The position numbers and the translations under genes are program-made. Source: a virus. From it: 43,755 nt of DNA. The DNA lies in IMG/VR virus record IMGVR_UViG_3300029990_000014, positions 1 through 43,755 of that record; one strand, 5' to 3'. Shown here piece after piece: positions 15,340-22,976 of the stretch (position 1 is the first letter of the stretch; every line of letters begins with the position of its first letter). The notes under the pieces were generated by a model. It was given only the letters and a program-made list of their open reading frames with translations. It ran no database searches and was not told the DNA's origin.

Positions 15340-15537
15340 TTACTTGCTGTAACCGTAACCACTCTTAACACCCCAATCCTTTTCGATTCGGCGACGGCAC
15401 TGGTCGCTACAGTATTTCATGCCCTTGAAGATCATTGGTTTATTTGAATCTGTGCACATACAGATTTCCTTGTTCTGGAAATCAATTACATGCAGTCCGT
15501 CAGGATACTGATACTGCCAAAGCTGGGCCTTTTGCAT
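15340..15537 (-). CDS. Small zinc-binding protein
   Basis: 65 residues from the ATG at 15537 (GGAG five bases upstream), overlapping the TGA of the SNF2-like gene as TGATG. Cys pattern CMC...YCSDQCRRR with a basic end resembles other single zinc ribbons in this genome. Function unknown; expression is probably coupled to the helicase gene. Confidence 0.6.
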   Translation of the reverse strand: MQKAQLWQYQYPDGLHVIDFQNKEICMCTDSNKPMIFKGMKYCSDQCRRRIEKDWGVKSGYGYSK

Positions 15538-17585
15538 CACGACTCCATGAGTGACTGAATGTAAGCCGCGCTAATGTCGCTGGCTTCTGACTCAAAACCT
15601 TGAACAACAAGAGCCTTCTCTTTGATGATCTCTTCAAGCCACTCATCAATGCCGGGGGTAATAATGATGGGATGGACGAATGTAGGCTCAGTCTGACCAA
15701 TTCGCTTAGTACGGAAGTAAGCCTGATCACGCATTCCAGGATTCCATTCGGAATCCATAGTGTAGGTACGAACCGCCGCATTGAGGTTTAGCCCTTGACC
15801 TCCTGTAGCGTAATTGCACAGGACGACATCAAACTTAACCTCATAACCTTCTGCCTCACAGAACATTCGATCGAAATCAACCTCAATGATTTCACGAACA
15901 TTCTTAGAGGTTGCACCGTTATAGATAGCTGCACGAATACCAAGTGCCTCTAGCTTATCACGGGTATACTCCAGCGGTCCAGTAAATTGAGAGAAGACAA
16001 CGATGCGCTCGCCATTTGCAACGTTTTTTTGGATATGATCAACAACAACGTCAACCTTTGCAGACTCTGTTACATCATCCGCTACAGAGAATACAACACT
16101 GCCGAACTGATCCTTGAGCTTAATACCGGCAGGACAAACAGATGCCTGACGCTCACGAGTAATAGCTGCAAGCACACCATCCATTCTCATGCTCTCGCCA
16201 CTATTAAGAATGATCTGAGCGTTCTTTCGAACCTCTTCCATCACCCGGAACTGATCAGGATACTGGAACTTAACAACATCCCTGGGGATATAGATCGGCT
16301 CAACAACCTGAGGTGGCAGAGTAATATCAACCTGAGGGTCATCAATTGTGCGGCTGACATAACGTCCGCGCAACTGACCCATCAGCAGGACCAATGCGCC
16401 ATTCTTCCAAGTCCAGCGCCCCGGCCTGTAAAGATCCTGCAAGCAATAGTCACGCTGGAAATCACGAACACTATCGAATACACCTGGCAGCATGAAGTGC
16501 AGGAGAGGCCAAAGATCCTGCGGCTTATTAAGAACGGTTGTGCCACTCATGCACAGGACATTCTTAATAGAGTTACGATCACCAAAGTCATAGTCACGAT
16601 CGCCACTTACGGAGTTCCAACCACAGACAGTGCAGACATCGAGAGCACCAGTGGTAATAGTCTCGGCACTACATAGCGGGCAGCAATTCTCAGCGAACAT
16701 AACCTTGTTGAGGCCCTTGAATAGCGCAGTCCTAACTTCCTTGAATGAGTGAGCCTCATCCATAATAATGCTGTCAAAGCCGCAAGCAATAATCTTATCA
16801 ACAACACCTTCCTCATCAATCAGATCGTAGTTCATCACGATAGTGAGAGGCTGATCTTTGATGCCGATGATGATGTCGAACAGATGATTACGAACGGCCT
16901 TGAGATGCCCCTGAATTGAGTAGCATTTTCTATGGGATGCAAACTTCTCAACCTGACGAATGTAGCTATTGGTAAGGTTCGCCGGTGCCAGAATCAGCAA
17001 CTTCTTCGAACCAACCATGTCGGCCCACATCATGCTAGTGAATGTCTTACCAAGACCAGGGCCGTCAGCAAGAATTCCCCGCTTAGCAGCAGCCAATCCC
17101 TTAGCAGCAAGAAGCTGATGAGAATATGCAGACTTATTCCAAGCATATCCAGCTGTAGCGGATTCAATCTCTGCAAGCTTACCCTTAGTCTCAAGGATCA
17201 TAAGCAAGCGATCATATTCAAGCGCAAGCGCCCGCCGAAGCTGTTCAATCTCTTTCTCTGTAGCGGCGATGTTAGCAACAATATTCTTGCGAAGCTGACG
17301 CTTATCAAACAACTTGTTGGCAATCTCAGTAAGCATTGCCTGGATTCGAGCCCTCTCCTTTTCGATTGTCTTGATCTCAGACTCAACAGCTCCTAGCGTT
17401 GATTCACCCCTACCAAGATCCTCAGTAAGGACTGCAATCTCTGCAAGAATTCGTCGGGTCTCATCTGATTCGGGAAGCTCGGGCTCAATAACAACAGGCT
17501 CCGACTTTGGGGATTCCGCTACAGCAACGTCAAAGTCAAAGTCAGGAAGCTCCGGCAGATCCCCAAAATCAAAGTCCATCGTCAT
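15537..17585 (-). CDS. SNF2-family DEAD/DEAH-like ATPase (helicase/translocase)
   Basis: 682 residues. Residues about 40-150 form a long coiled coil (TEDLGRGESTLGAVESEIKT onwards). The SF2 core follows: motif I ADGPGLGKT, motif II IIMDEAHSF, motif III CMSGTTVLN, then the C-terminal lobe with VVFSQFTGP, NYATGGQGLNL and FRTKRIGQT (motif VI). Between lobes lies a probable zinc site, CCPLCSAET...CTVCGW. SNF2 proteins move on double-stranded DNA and remodel bound proteins; phage copies may aid replication, recombination or anti-defence. It overlaps the following small zinc protein. Confidence 0.85.
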   Translation of the reverse strand: MTMDFDFGDLPELPDFDFDVAVAESPKSEPVVIEPELPESDETRRILAEIAVLTEDLGRGESTLGAVESEIKTIEKERARIQAMLTEIANKLFDKRQLRKNIVANIAATEKEIEQLRRALALEYDRLLMILETKGKLAEIESATAGYAWNKSAYSHQLLAAKGLAAAKRGILADGPGLGKTFTSMMWADMVGSKKLLILAPANLTNSYIRQVEKFASHRKCYSIQGHLKAVRNHLFDIIIGIKDQPLTIVMNYDLIDEEGVVDKIIACGFDSIIMDEAHSFKEVRTALFKGLNKVMFAENCCPLCSAETITTGALDVCTVCGWNSVSGDRDYDFGDRNSIKNVLCMSGTTVLNKPQDLWPLLHFMLPGVFDSVRDFQRDYCLQDLYRPGRWTWKNGALVLLMGQLRGRYVSRTIDDPQVDITLPPQVVEPIYIPRDVVKFQYPDQFRVMEEVRKNAQIILNSGESMRMDGVLAAITRERQASVCPAGIKLKDQFGSVVFSVADDVTESAKVDVVVDHIQKNVANGERIVVFSQFTGPLEYTRDKLEALGIRAAIYNGATSKNVREIIEVDFDRMFCEAEGYEVKFDVVLCNYATGGQGLNLNAAVRTYTMDSEWNPGMRDQAYFRTKRIGQTEPTFVHPIIITPGIDEWLEEIIKEKALVVQGFESEASDISAAYIQSLMES

Positions 17586-18046
17586 TACCTCTTTCTTAGC
17601 TCATCCAAGATGTCGTTGAGAATCTGAGTAGTTGCACTATTGATCTGAGCCGCATCGACGGCCAATGCTTCGGCGCGAGTCAATAGCTCTATAATAGTTC
17701 CGAGCTGATCCCCCATAGGAATAACATCTTCCTTTTCAGGGATTACATACGGCTCACAAATCCTACAGCTGACGTCAACGATCCTGCTTTCAGGGATTCC
17801 CATACCTCGGAGAATCCCCGCAACGTTAGCATCCGTAATATTAAGCCTGACATGATGCTCAGGCCCAATAATAGTATCCCCTAGGTAGCAGTAGATGAAT
17901 GCTGATCCATTGGTAGCCTCATGCACCTCTGTATATACAGAAAGGAATCTTTTCATAATGCTATTAGTTTGAAATAGATCCTCCCTAATAGCTCCCTTGG
18001 TAAGCATAACACCAAAAAGCTTTTCAATCTCTCTGCGATCAGCCAA
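17585..18046 (-). CDS. Unknown protein upstream of the SNF2-like gene
   Basis: 153 residues from a TTG at 18046 with GGGAG nine bases upstream; it overlaps the upstream stop by eight bases and its own stop touches the SNF2-like start. Mixed alpha/beta, with a predicted coiled C-terminal helix (LGTIIELLTRAEALAVDAAQ). Two Cys (SCRIC) are not enough for a ribbon. No family recognised. Overlaps on both sides suggest a co-translated unit with the helicase. Confidence 0.6.
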   Translation of the reverse strand: MADRREIEKLFGVMLTKGAIREDLFQTNSIMKRFLSVYTEVHEATNGSAFIYCYLGDTIIGPEHHVRLNITDANVAGILRGMGIPESRIVDVSCRICEPYVIPEKEDVIPMGDQLGTIIELLTRAEALAVDAAQINSATTQILNDILDELRKR

Positions 18047-18536
18047 TAAACTCAGCTCCCGTGTAAGTTTCCCAATTTCCAGTTGAACCTTCTTCTGGCT
18101 TAACTCCCGCTACAGGATCGGCAATCCAGAATTGATTCACCTGGGGATACATATAGCGAATCGACCCGCCTGCATCCAAATGATCTCGAACGATTCCGAT
18201 ATCCTGGCGAACCATATCCAGGAAATCAACTTCCTCAAATATCTTTGAGAAGAACATAATCTGTGATCGCAGTCCACTTTCACATGATTCTGTTCTCAGA
18301 AGAATGCCAAACTCACTCATGGGGTAGACGCCAGATCCCATAACCATATCAATGATATAGCACGCATACATCATGGTTTCGTAGCGAGCCTGGGTGACGT
18401 CACGCCCGGAAGCAACCAATGCTCCGATTGCCAGCTCGATATTAGCCAGCGACTTAATCTTAGGCGCCGCCGAGAACCCAGCGTCAATTACAGCCTTGTC
18501 CTCTTTTGTAGCGAGACCTTCTTCGAATACTCCCAT
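18039..18536 (-). CDS. Unknown alpha-helical protein
   Basis: 165 residues from the ATG at 18536. N-terminal half helical (LANIELAIGALVASGRDVT), middle with YACYIIDMVMGSGVYPM, C-terminal part with many aromatic residues (YMYPQVNQFWI). No motif identified. It precedes and overlaps the 17585 gene by eight bases. The ribosome site is weak and its ATG overlaps the stop of a 15-codon frame MFTCSGICGYCEVSD. Confidence 0.6.
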   Translation of the reverse strand: MGVFEEGLATKEDKAVIDAGFSAAPKIKSLANIELAIGALVASGRDVTQARYETMMYACYIIDMVMGSGVYPMSEFGILLRTESCESGLRSQIMFFSKIFEEVDFLDMVRQDIGIVRDHLDAGGSIRYMYPQVNQFWIADPVAGVKPEEGSTGNWETYTGAEFIG

Positions 18537-18590
18537 TAGTCACTCACTTCGCAATAGCCACAGATTCCGCTACAGGTAAACATGTATCGC

Positions 18591-18908
18591 TTACGGGATA
18601 TCTTTGTAACCTTCAATCTCCCACGGCACCCCGATCTCTGGCATTTGTCTAGTTGACCATACGTGATTGTCGAGGACCGCTTGAAGACCTGCACAGTCGT
18701 CACCTAGCTTTCTATCTAGGAATATCGTAAATAGACACCCTGTCGAATCACACGTGACCATTAGTTCAGCCCAGTTATATACCAGAGTCTTACGGCTGCA
18801 TCTTGGACAGAAGTAATCGATATATTTATCGTTATCGTTAACGAGAAAGAATTCGATTACCCTGTCAATGTAATCAGTGAATCGTGCAAAGATATAGGTG
18901 ATATAGAA
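18591..18908 (-). pseudogene. Zinc-ribbon reading frame without a start codon (frame-shifted or broken)
   Basis: This frame is open from 18908 to a TAA at 18591 and reads like a real protein (FTDYIDRVIEFFLVNDNDKY, CPRCSRKTLVYNW, VTCDSTGC), with a zinc-ribbon Cys pattern. There is no usable start before an ATG at 18761, which would lose half of the ribbon. A 22-codon hydrophobic frame begins at the ATG at about 18941 (MIFWCIFWGAVILYHLY) and ends inside it, one frame away, so a +1 shift would join the two. It may be programmed frameshifting, a sequence error or decay. The rest of 18540-18943 holds nothing else I can support. Confidence 0.4.
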
Positions 18909-18943
18909 TCACAGCTCCCCAGAAGATACACCAGAAGATCATA

Positions 18944-19165
18944 TTACGCACTGAAATCCTCCAAGAGAGGCGCCGGGTAAAGCGAACGCTTGAGATCCAG
19001 AATTCCAGTCAATTCGTGAATCAGATCACGAATATCTTCTCCCTCACTTGCAATCTCGAAAAGCTTTGATACCTTGGGCTCTGCCTTTCGGTAGTCATCA
19101 ATAACAGTGGTGATCTCCTCAATCACAACACGGGCACGCAGGGCCTTAGTAACCTTGATAGCCAT
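18944..19165 (-). CDS. Small helical protein, unknown
   Basis: 73 residues, Lys/Arg-rich N-terminus (AIKVTKALRARVVIEEI) and helical body. GGAG lies six bases before the ATG. No domain recognised. It follows a short spacer carrying a hairpin made of two copies of the genome-wide motif. Confidence 0.6.
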   Translation of the reverse strand: MAIKVTKALRARVVIEEITTVIDDYRKAEPKVSKLFEIASEGEDIRDLIHELTGILDLKRSLYPAPLLEDFSA

Positions 19166-19191
19166 TTCATTCTCCTTCTAATTGGGATGAC

Positions 19192-19220
19192 TCGCTACAG
19201 AGCCAAAGACCCTGTAGCGA
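19192..19220. repeat. Inverted pair of the genome-wide motif in a spacer
   Basis: TCGCTACAG and CTGTAGCGA form a perfect nine-base inverted repeat with an 11-base gap, in the 65-base non-coding spacer between two minus-strand genes. It could form a hairpin in RNA or bind a dimeric protein. Confidence 0.8.
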
Positions 19221-19230
19221 ATCAACACGA

Positions 19231-20232
19231 TTAGAAGCCGCTGATCACCTGGTACCGCTTGCCGGAGGAGATTAGGTAAGAGATGGGAATGTCCTCACGA
19301 TTCGTAACGAAAGTCAGGCGATCGGTGCCGGTCTTAATGAGTCGGGCATTCCCATTAGCACCACAGTCAACCTCAACCAAAGCACCAATGCCAGCCACAA
19401 TCAATCGGCTATCGCCACCGGCTGCATTGATAAGCGCATCCGTCCACTCACCATTGATTGCACCGTGCTTAAGGCAGATGTCAGAGTGCTTAGGCATATT
19501 CCGAACGTAATCGAATACGTCCTTAACCTTCACCCTCTCAATGCCAGGGCGCATACCAAGGAACTCTTCGAGCAGATCCTTAAGCTCGTCAAGGTCAGTC
19601 TTCTCAGGCATTTCCTTCTCCTCTTCGATTTCGATCTTGTTGACGGTCACCTGGATTGCGTCCTTCATGAATTCTAGGTACTCGCTACTGGTGAGTTCAG
19701 CACTAATGAAGTGGTGAAGATTAGGGTCGGTAAGAACAAACTCACCATCTCGCAGGACTGAGGTATCAACTCCAGCGGCAATCATCTTCCCATTGAGAAT
19801 TCCAATGAACGTCTTACCCTTCTGAGCCTTCACGTTCAAAACGCCACCGATGAGGGCGTAAGGCAGGGGCGTAATCTTACGCCCAGGAATCAATCCATCA
19901 AAATCAACAATCAATCGCAGACGCTTGGGATCAGAGATGTACACGGGAGAAGGGCCTCTGTTGAGAGTAATAACGATATCCTTACTACCGTTACTGTTCT
20001 TTTCGAATCGGACAATGGTTCCGATGATTTCGTTACACGAAACCGTATCAACAGCTACCCGATGGCCAATCTTCCATTCGAACTTATTCATAACCGGAAG
20101 GGACCCAGCAGGCCCATAAATCCTACCCGATTCACGATCAATAACCTTATCGCCGCTAACCGCTACCTTAGCAATGCGACCATTAGGCAGAACCATCTCA
20201 CCGAACTTCTTAGATATCTTAGCTCCAGTCAT
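19231..20232 (-). CDS. Unknown early protein
   Basis: About 333 residues from the ATG at 20232, which overlaps the TGA of a 20-codon upstream gene (ATGA); the same frame is open back to 20346 but would cross that small gene. Begins MTGAKISKKFGEMVLPNGRIAK, beta-rich in the first half, with an acidic helical middle (EIEEEKEMPEKTDLDELKDL) and a C-terminal half rich in Gly/Ala. No catalytic motif or family is recognised. Its lack of a ribosome site suggests translation depends on the small gene. Confidence 0.6.
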   Translation of the reverse strand: MTGAKISKKFGEMVLPNGRIAKVAVSGDKVIDRESGRIYGPAGSLPVMNKFEWKIGHRVAVDTVSCNEIIGTIVRFEKNSNGSKDIVITLNRGPSPVYISDPKRLRLIVDFDGLIPGRKITPLPYALIGGVLNVKAQKGKTFIGILNGKMIAAGVDTSVLRDGEFVLTDPNLHHFISAELTSSEYLEFMKDAIQVTVNKIEIEEEKEMPEKTDLDELKDLLEEFLGMRPGIERVKVKDVFDYVRNMPKHSDICLKHGAINGEWTDALINAAGGDSRLIVAGIGALVEVDCGANGNARLIKTGTDRLTFVTNREDIPISYLISSGKRYQVISGF

Positions 20233-20291
20233 GGGATTATATACTCTATACCCTTCGCTACAGAAAGGGGGTATGCAATCTCGTTGTACAT
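20229..20291 (-). CDS. 20-residue leader-type gene
   Basis: ATG at 20291 has a strong GGGAGG seven bases upstream. Product MYNEIAYPLSVAKGIEYIIP. Its ATG overlaps the TAA of the previous gene (TAATG) and its TGA overlaps the next ATG (ATGA), so it bridges two genes. It may serve mainly to carry ribosomes to the large gene. Confidence 0.5.
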   Translation of the reverse strand: MYNEIAYPLSVAKGIEYIIP

Positions 20292-20461
20292 TACTTAGCC
20301 TCCCTACTATGTCCACACAAAACACAGGCTTCCAACTTAATTTCATCTGCCGGGTCCAGTGATTCCGCTACACGCAACCCAGAACTAACCCTTTTGAATG
20401 TCAGGTGATCGGCGCGATGCTCTTTCCCGGCAAAGCAGAAGTAGCAATTGCATTTATCCAT
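20291..20461 (-). CDS. Small zinc-ribbon protein
   Basis: 56 residues from the ATG at 20461 (GGAG five bases upstream). Cys pairs DKCNCYFCF near the start and EACVLCGH near the end form a likely zinc ribbon. Overlaps the end of the small membrane-protein gene by eight bases. Function unknown. Confidence 0.6.
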   Translation of the reverse strand: MDKCNCYFCFAGKEHRADHLTFKRVSSGLRVAESLDPADEIKLEACVLCGHSREAK

Positions 20462-20609
20462 TTCCGCTCCAATGCCTAGCAACATGAGCCTGCCTAATTC
20501 CCTCAGACGTAATAACAACAGGCTCGGTCATCTTACCAACGCAACAGGCTCCAATAATCAACCATCCTCCCATCATAGCAACTGCCAGCCCGGCCATAAT
20601 CAGATTCAT
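20454..20609 (-). CDS. Small single-pass membrane protein
   Basis: 51 residues: MNLIMAGLAVAMMGGWLIIG, then ACCVGK and a hydrophilic tail. GAGG lies a few bases before the ATG. One membrane helix with a Cys pair at its end could be an inner-membrane early effector. It overlaps the next gene and its ATG overlaps the TAA of an upstream 25-codon frame. Confidence 0.55.
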   Translation of the reverse strand: MNLIMAGLAVAMMGGWLIIGACCVGKMTEPVVITSEGIRQAHVARHWSGNG

Positions 20610-20686
20610 TAGTCCTCAACCTCTTTCTCATAGTCCTTCTTTGCCTTGTAAATATCTTTCGCTCTCTTTTCAGTTAAAGCAGCAAT

Positions 20687-20887
20687 CTATAGTATCCTCT
20701 CAATCTCAGCCCAATGCTCAGAGCAAACATATTCCTCAGCCAATCCCCATTTGCATCCTGCCCTCTCAGACAACATAATCAACCGCCGGAATTCCTTATC
20801 AAATAACTTATACTCCGCTACAGAGCAACAGTGATCCTTCCCTCTCCACCACTGACAAGCAATCCCCCGCCTAATCCTGTTAGCCAT
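20687..20887 (-). CDS. Small Cys/Trp-rich protein
   Basis: 66 residues, basic N-terminus (MANRIRRGIACQWWRGKDHCC), five Cys and His spread along the chain. AGGA lies seven bases before the ATG and the start overlaps the previous stop by eight bases. After its TAG the same frame continues for 25 sense codons (IAALTEKRAKDIYKAKKDY onwards) to the TAA at 20610, where the membrane-protein ATG begins. Readthrough or an ATT start would use that tail. Confidence 0.55.
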   Translation of the reverse strand: MANRIRRGIACQWWRGKDHCCSVAEYKLFDKEFRRLIMLSERAGCKWGLAEEYVCSEHWAEIERIL

Positions 20888-21329
20888 TCAATATCCTTTC
20901 CGCGAATAAAGCAATCCTTCGCCCCCACCCCGGAGCCGCATAGATTTCTCTCAATGCATCAATCTCTTCCCAGAATTCAATCCCCAATTTCGGCATATCA
21001 ACTACTTCGCTACACAACTCCTCCCAGCTCATCCCTACTAACATAATTACTTGTTCCGAATTTCCTTTCAATCCGACAGGGATCATTCCAAGGGCACGGC
21101 GACAAAGTAGCTCCTGCTGATTATCTATGGGCACAATAGCTGGTTTGCCTACTACCCCCAACGCCGCAGCAACTTCATTGGAGGGGGAATAGAGCCCTTC
21201 CTTCAATATGAATTCTCCAGTCGAAACCCAAGATGCAAGAGTTGAGCGGGACACAAATTCATCCATCTCACTTACTCGCAAGGGAAATACTGCACCCCTT
21301 AATTTCTCAATACTACGCACGGATAGCAT
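20880..21329 (-). CDS. Unknown protein
   Basis: 149 residues from the ATG at 21329. It starts LSVRSIEKLRGAVFPLRVSE and has helical stretches; the VSEMDEFVSRSTLASWVS part could be a short helix-turn-helix but this is weak. No other motif. The only ribosome-site candidate (GGGAG) is about 13 bases upstream. Confidence 0.55.
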   Translation of the reverse strand: MLSVRSIEKLRGAVFPLRVSEMDEFVSRSTLASWVSTGEFILKEGLYSPSNEVAAALGVVGKPAIVPIDNQQELLCRRALGMIPVGLKGNSEQVIMLVGMSWEELCSEVVDMPKLGIEFWEEIDALREIYAAPGWGRRIALFAERILNG

Positions 21330-21333
21330 TTCG

Positions 21334-21522
21334 CTACACCAACTCCCTTCGGCGACTGATTACAAGACTACTACATGATGCCATATATGGCAAGCAGTTG
21401 TAACCTAAAGTGACAACTGTAATGTTCTGTAGCTGGTCCACAACCATACCAAAACGGACATCCCGGACATCTGATAAATTAGGATTTAAGGCATTGTAGG
21501 GTGTAATGCTGCTTGGTTCCAT
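21334..21522 (-). CDS. Possible small protein, unknown
   Basis: 62 residues from the ATG at 21522 (EPSSITPYNALNPNLSDVRD onwards). No ribosome site or family supports it; it is kept because it ends five bases before the next gene and fills an otherwise empty stretch. A TTGACA lies about nine bases upstream but no -10 box follows at a normal distance. Confidence 0.3.
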   Translation of the reverse strand: MEPSSITPYNALNPNLSDVRDVRFGMVVDQLQNITVVTLGYNCLPYMASCSSLVISRRRELV

Positions 21523-21640
21523 AATTGCATTGTCAAGCAATCCAATTGAGGTTTAGCGTAAAGTAGCTTCTGACCAGCAACGATTACGCTCCGTATTTGC
21601 TTGGTTACAGTACAATTTTTAGCATTTCGACTAATTTTCA

Positions 21641-21724
21641 GGGTGGGGGAACTTCAAGATCCAAGATCCTAGGTCCTGGACTCCGTCCTTGACCTTGGAT
21701 CTCGGATCTCGAAGTTCCCCACCC
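21641..21724 (-). other. 84-base near-perfect long hairpin
   Basis: The arms pair almost fully: 21641-21675 with 21690-21724, continuing through GGAC/GTCC to a three-base loop. There is one extra base in an arm and one A-A type mismatch. Two remaining mismatches are A-C on the plus strand but G-U on the minus transcript, so the minus RNA folds best. No T-run follows. It may be a transcript-end structure or a regulatory RNA. Confidence 0.7.
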
Positions 21725-21806
21725 AGCGGGGGTATTACAAATTATATTTGCTAATTTTTCGAGCAAATGATGGGAGCAAATCTTTCGATTCGAGTACTTT
21801 GCTTCA

Positions 21807-22064
21807 CTACGCTCCGTTACATGAAATACATGGATCGCCGTGGTTTTGACCTTGATCTGTGGCTGTAGCGGAATCAACTAGGTACAGCCTATCACATGAA
21901 GACTGACAACTTTCCTTTTCGGCGATGATCATTTGTAGCAGCATCGACGTTTGTTTCCATTCAGGCTTTGATCTATTAGCTAATTGGATAAGGTCAAAAC
22001 ATTGAATGGGCCCAAATTGTAAATGGGCAGCAAAATACCCCCCGCCTCGAAAGACAGGGGGCAT
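21807..22064 (-). CDS. Doubtful small Cys-containing frame
   Basis: 85 codons starting 14 bases after the stop of the 22078 gene. The later part has KESCQSSCD and GDPCISCNG, a four-Cys pattern like other small zinc proteins here. Its first codons coincide with the terminator-like stem, and no ribosome site is seen, so either the stem or the gene may be accidental. An internal ATG at 21944 is an alternative start. Confidence 0.3.
   Translation of the reverse strand: MPPVFRGGGYFAAHLQFGPIQCFDLIQLANRSKPEWKQTSMLLQMIIAEKESCQSSCDRLYLVDSATATDQGQNHGDPCISCNGA
22026..22062 (-). terminator. Terminator-like hairpin after the 22078 gene
   Basis: On the minus strand AAATGCCCCC pairs with GGGGG-G-TATTT, ending in TATTTT, 16 bases after the stop of the upstream gene. 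Short A/T flank plus a GC stem is typical of intrinsic terminators. Confidence 0.5.
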
Positions 22065-22077
22065 TTGCTTATTGCTG

Positions 22078-22824
22078 TCAGGCGTTGACTCGCGCCCGAA
22101 CCTTTGCAGTCACCGTGACGTTGATCGAAACATTCGCGTCTGCGTCGGAAGCAACCGACACGGGAACATTCAGCTCAGTACCGGCAGGCAATGCCTTTAG
22201 GGCCTCAACACCACCGGCCGACTCAATGAAAGCCGCACGCACGCCATCCGAGGTGAAGTTCTTCCCAAACTTCACGAGCTTACTCGAAAGGTCGGTGATG
22301 TTCTTCGCGGTGTCGATGATGACCTCTCCCGAAGAATTGGTCACCTTGAAACCCTCAAAGCTGAACTTAGGCGTACCCGTGCCCGCGCCGGATGTACTGC
22401 CTGTAGCGGAAGCCTTACGGCTACCCTTCAATCCAGTTAGGTCGGGAAGCTCAGTGACATCAACCTCGCCCGCACCGAACTTCTCAATGAGGGCAACCAT
22501 CTGCTTAATGGTCGCGTGCTTTGCAGCGTAATCCTTACGCGCTGCGTCAGGATCACCAACATTCTCGAAAGCACCAACAGATTCGAGGTGGTCATGCGCC
22601 TTGGCAAGCATGTCCTGACGACGCGCCTCGAACTCCGCCATGCGCTCACGCCAAAGGTTCATCCACTCGTCATCCCACGTCTGACGCAGGTTTTCGGCCA
22701 ACGAGTCAGGATCGGTGGCGGAATTGACAGTGGCGGCAAGAGAGTTGCAGGCGGCAATCTCGGCGGTGACAGTCTCAACCAGACCGCGAATCATTCCATT
22801 GTCGATCTTCGAAACGTCGATCAT
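22078..22824 (-). CDS. Unknown early protein, GC-rich codon use
   Basis: 248 residues from the ATG at 22824 (GGAG five bases upstream). N-terminal two thirds helical with Trp-rich part (TWDDEWMNLWRERMAEFEAR), a Ser/Thr/Gly linker, then a beta-rich C-terminal domain (KFSFEGFKVTNSSGEVIID). Codon choice is visibly richer in G/C than its neighbours, which may mean high early expression with host-like codons or recent gain. It follows a good promoter. No family recognised. Confidence 0.7.
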   Translation of the reverse strand: MIDVSKIDNGMIRGLVETVTAEIAACNSLAATVNSATDPDSLAENLRQTWDDEWMNLWRERMAEFEARRQDMLAKAHDHLESVGAFENVGDPDAARKDYAAKHATIKQMVALIEKFGAGEVDVTELPDLTGLKGSRKASATGSTSGAGTGTPKFSFEGFKVTNSSGEVIIDTAKNITDLSSKLVKFGKNFTSDGVRAAFIESAGGVEALKALPAGTELNVPVSVASDADANVSINVTVTAKVRARVNA

Positions 22825-22871
22825 TTCAACTCCATGTGTGAAGGGCTCAGACCCGATGTCCGAACACTCAT

Positions 22872-22900
22872 AATCTATCGCACTTGGGTAGCGGAGTCAA
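22872..22900 (-). promoter_or_regulatory. Sigma70-type promoter of the 22078 gene
   Basis: Minus strand TTGACT (22900-22895), 17-base spacer, TAGATT (22877-22872). The start near 22865 leaves a leader of about 40 bases with GGAG before the ATG at 22824. Confidence 0.65.
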
Positions 22901-22976
22901 ATGCAACTGCATGATTTGGGGAAGCAATCGTGAGTTGTTGGCCGCGCAGTTTGTTTCCATTGGGCCTCACCCTGGC

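Larger units (their letters stand above)
21541..22077. other. Long low-coding spacer
   Basis: About 540 bases with little coding signal. It holds the 84-base hairpin at 21641-21724, a small hairpin ATTTGCT/AGCAAAT (21746-21768), one motif copy at 21864, and a terminator-like stem at 22026-22062. One minus-strand frame of 85 codons (21807-22064) is listed separately as doubtful. The region could hold a replication origin or a termination zone; no direct evidence decides. Confidence 0.5.

Noticed and set aside
21531-21536. TTGACA on the minus strand as a promoter
   Set aside because: No -10 box at 16-19 bases, and the next ATG is only nine bases away.
21638-21877. 79-codon minus frame over the long hairpin
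   Set aside because: Its sequence is the hairpin arm and spacer translated; no ribosome site or coherent composition.
22085-22914. Plus-strand frames of 148 and 132 codons opposite the GC-rich gene
   Set aside because: GC-rich third positions open false frames on the opposite strand; the minus gene has promoter, ribosome site and terminator-like stem.
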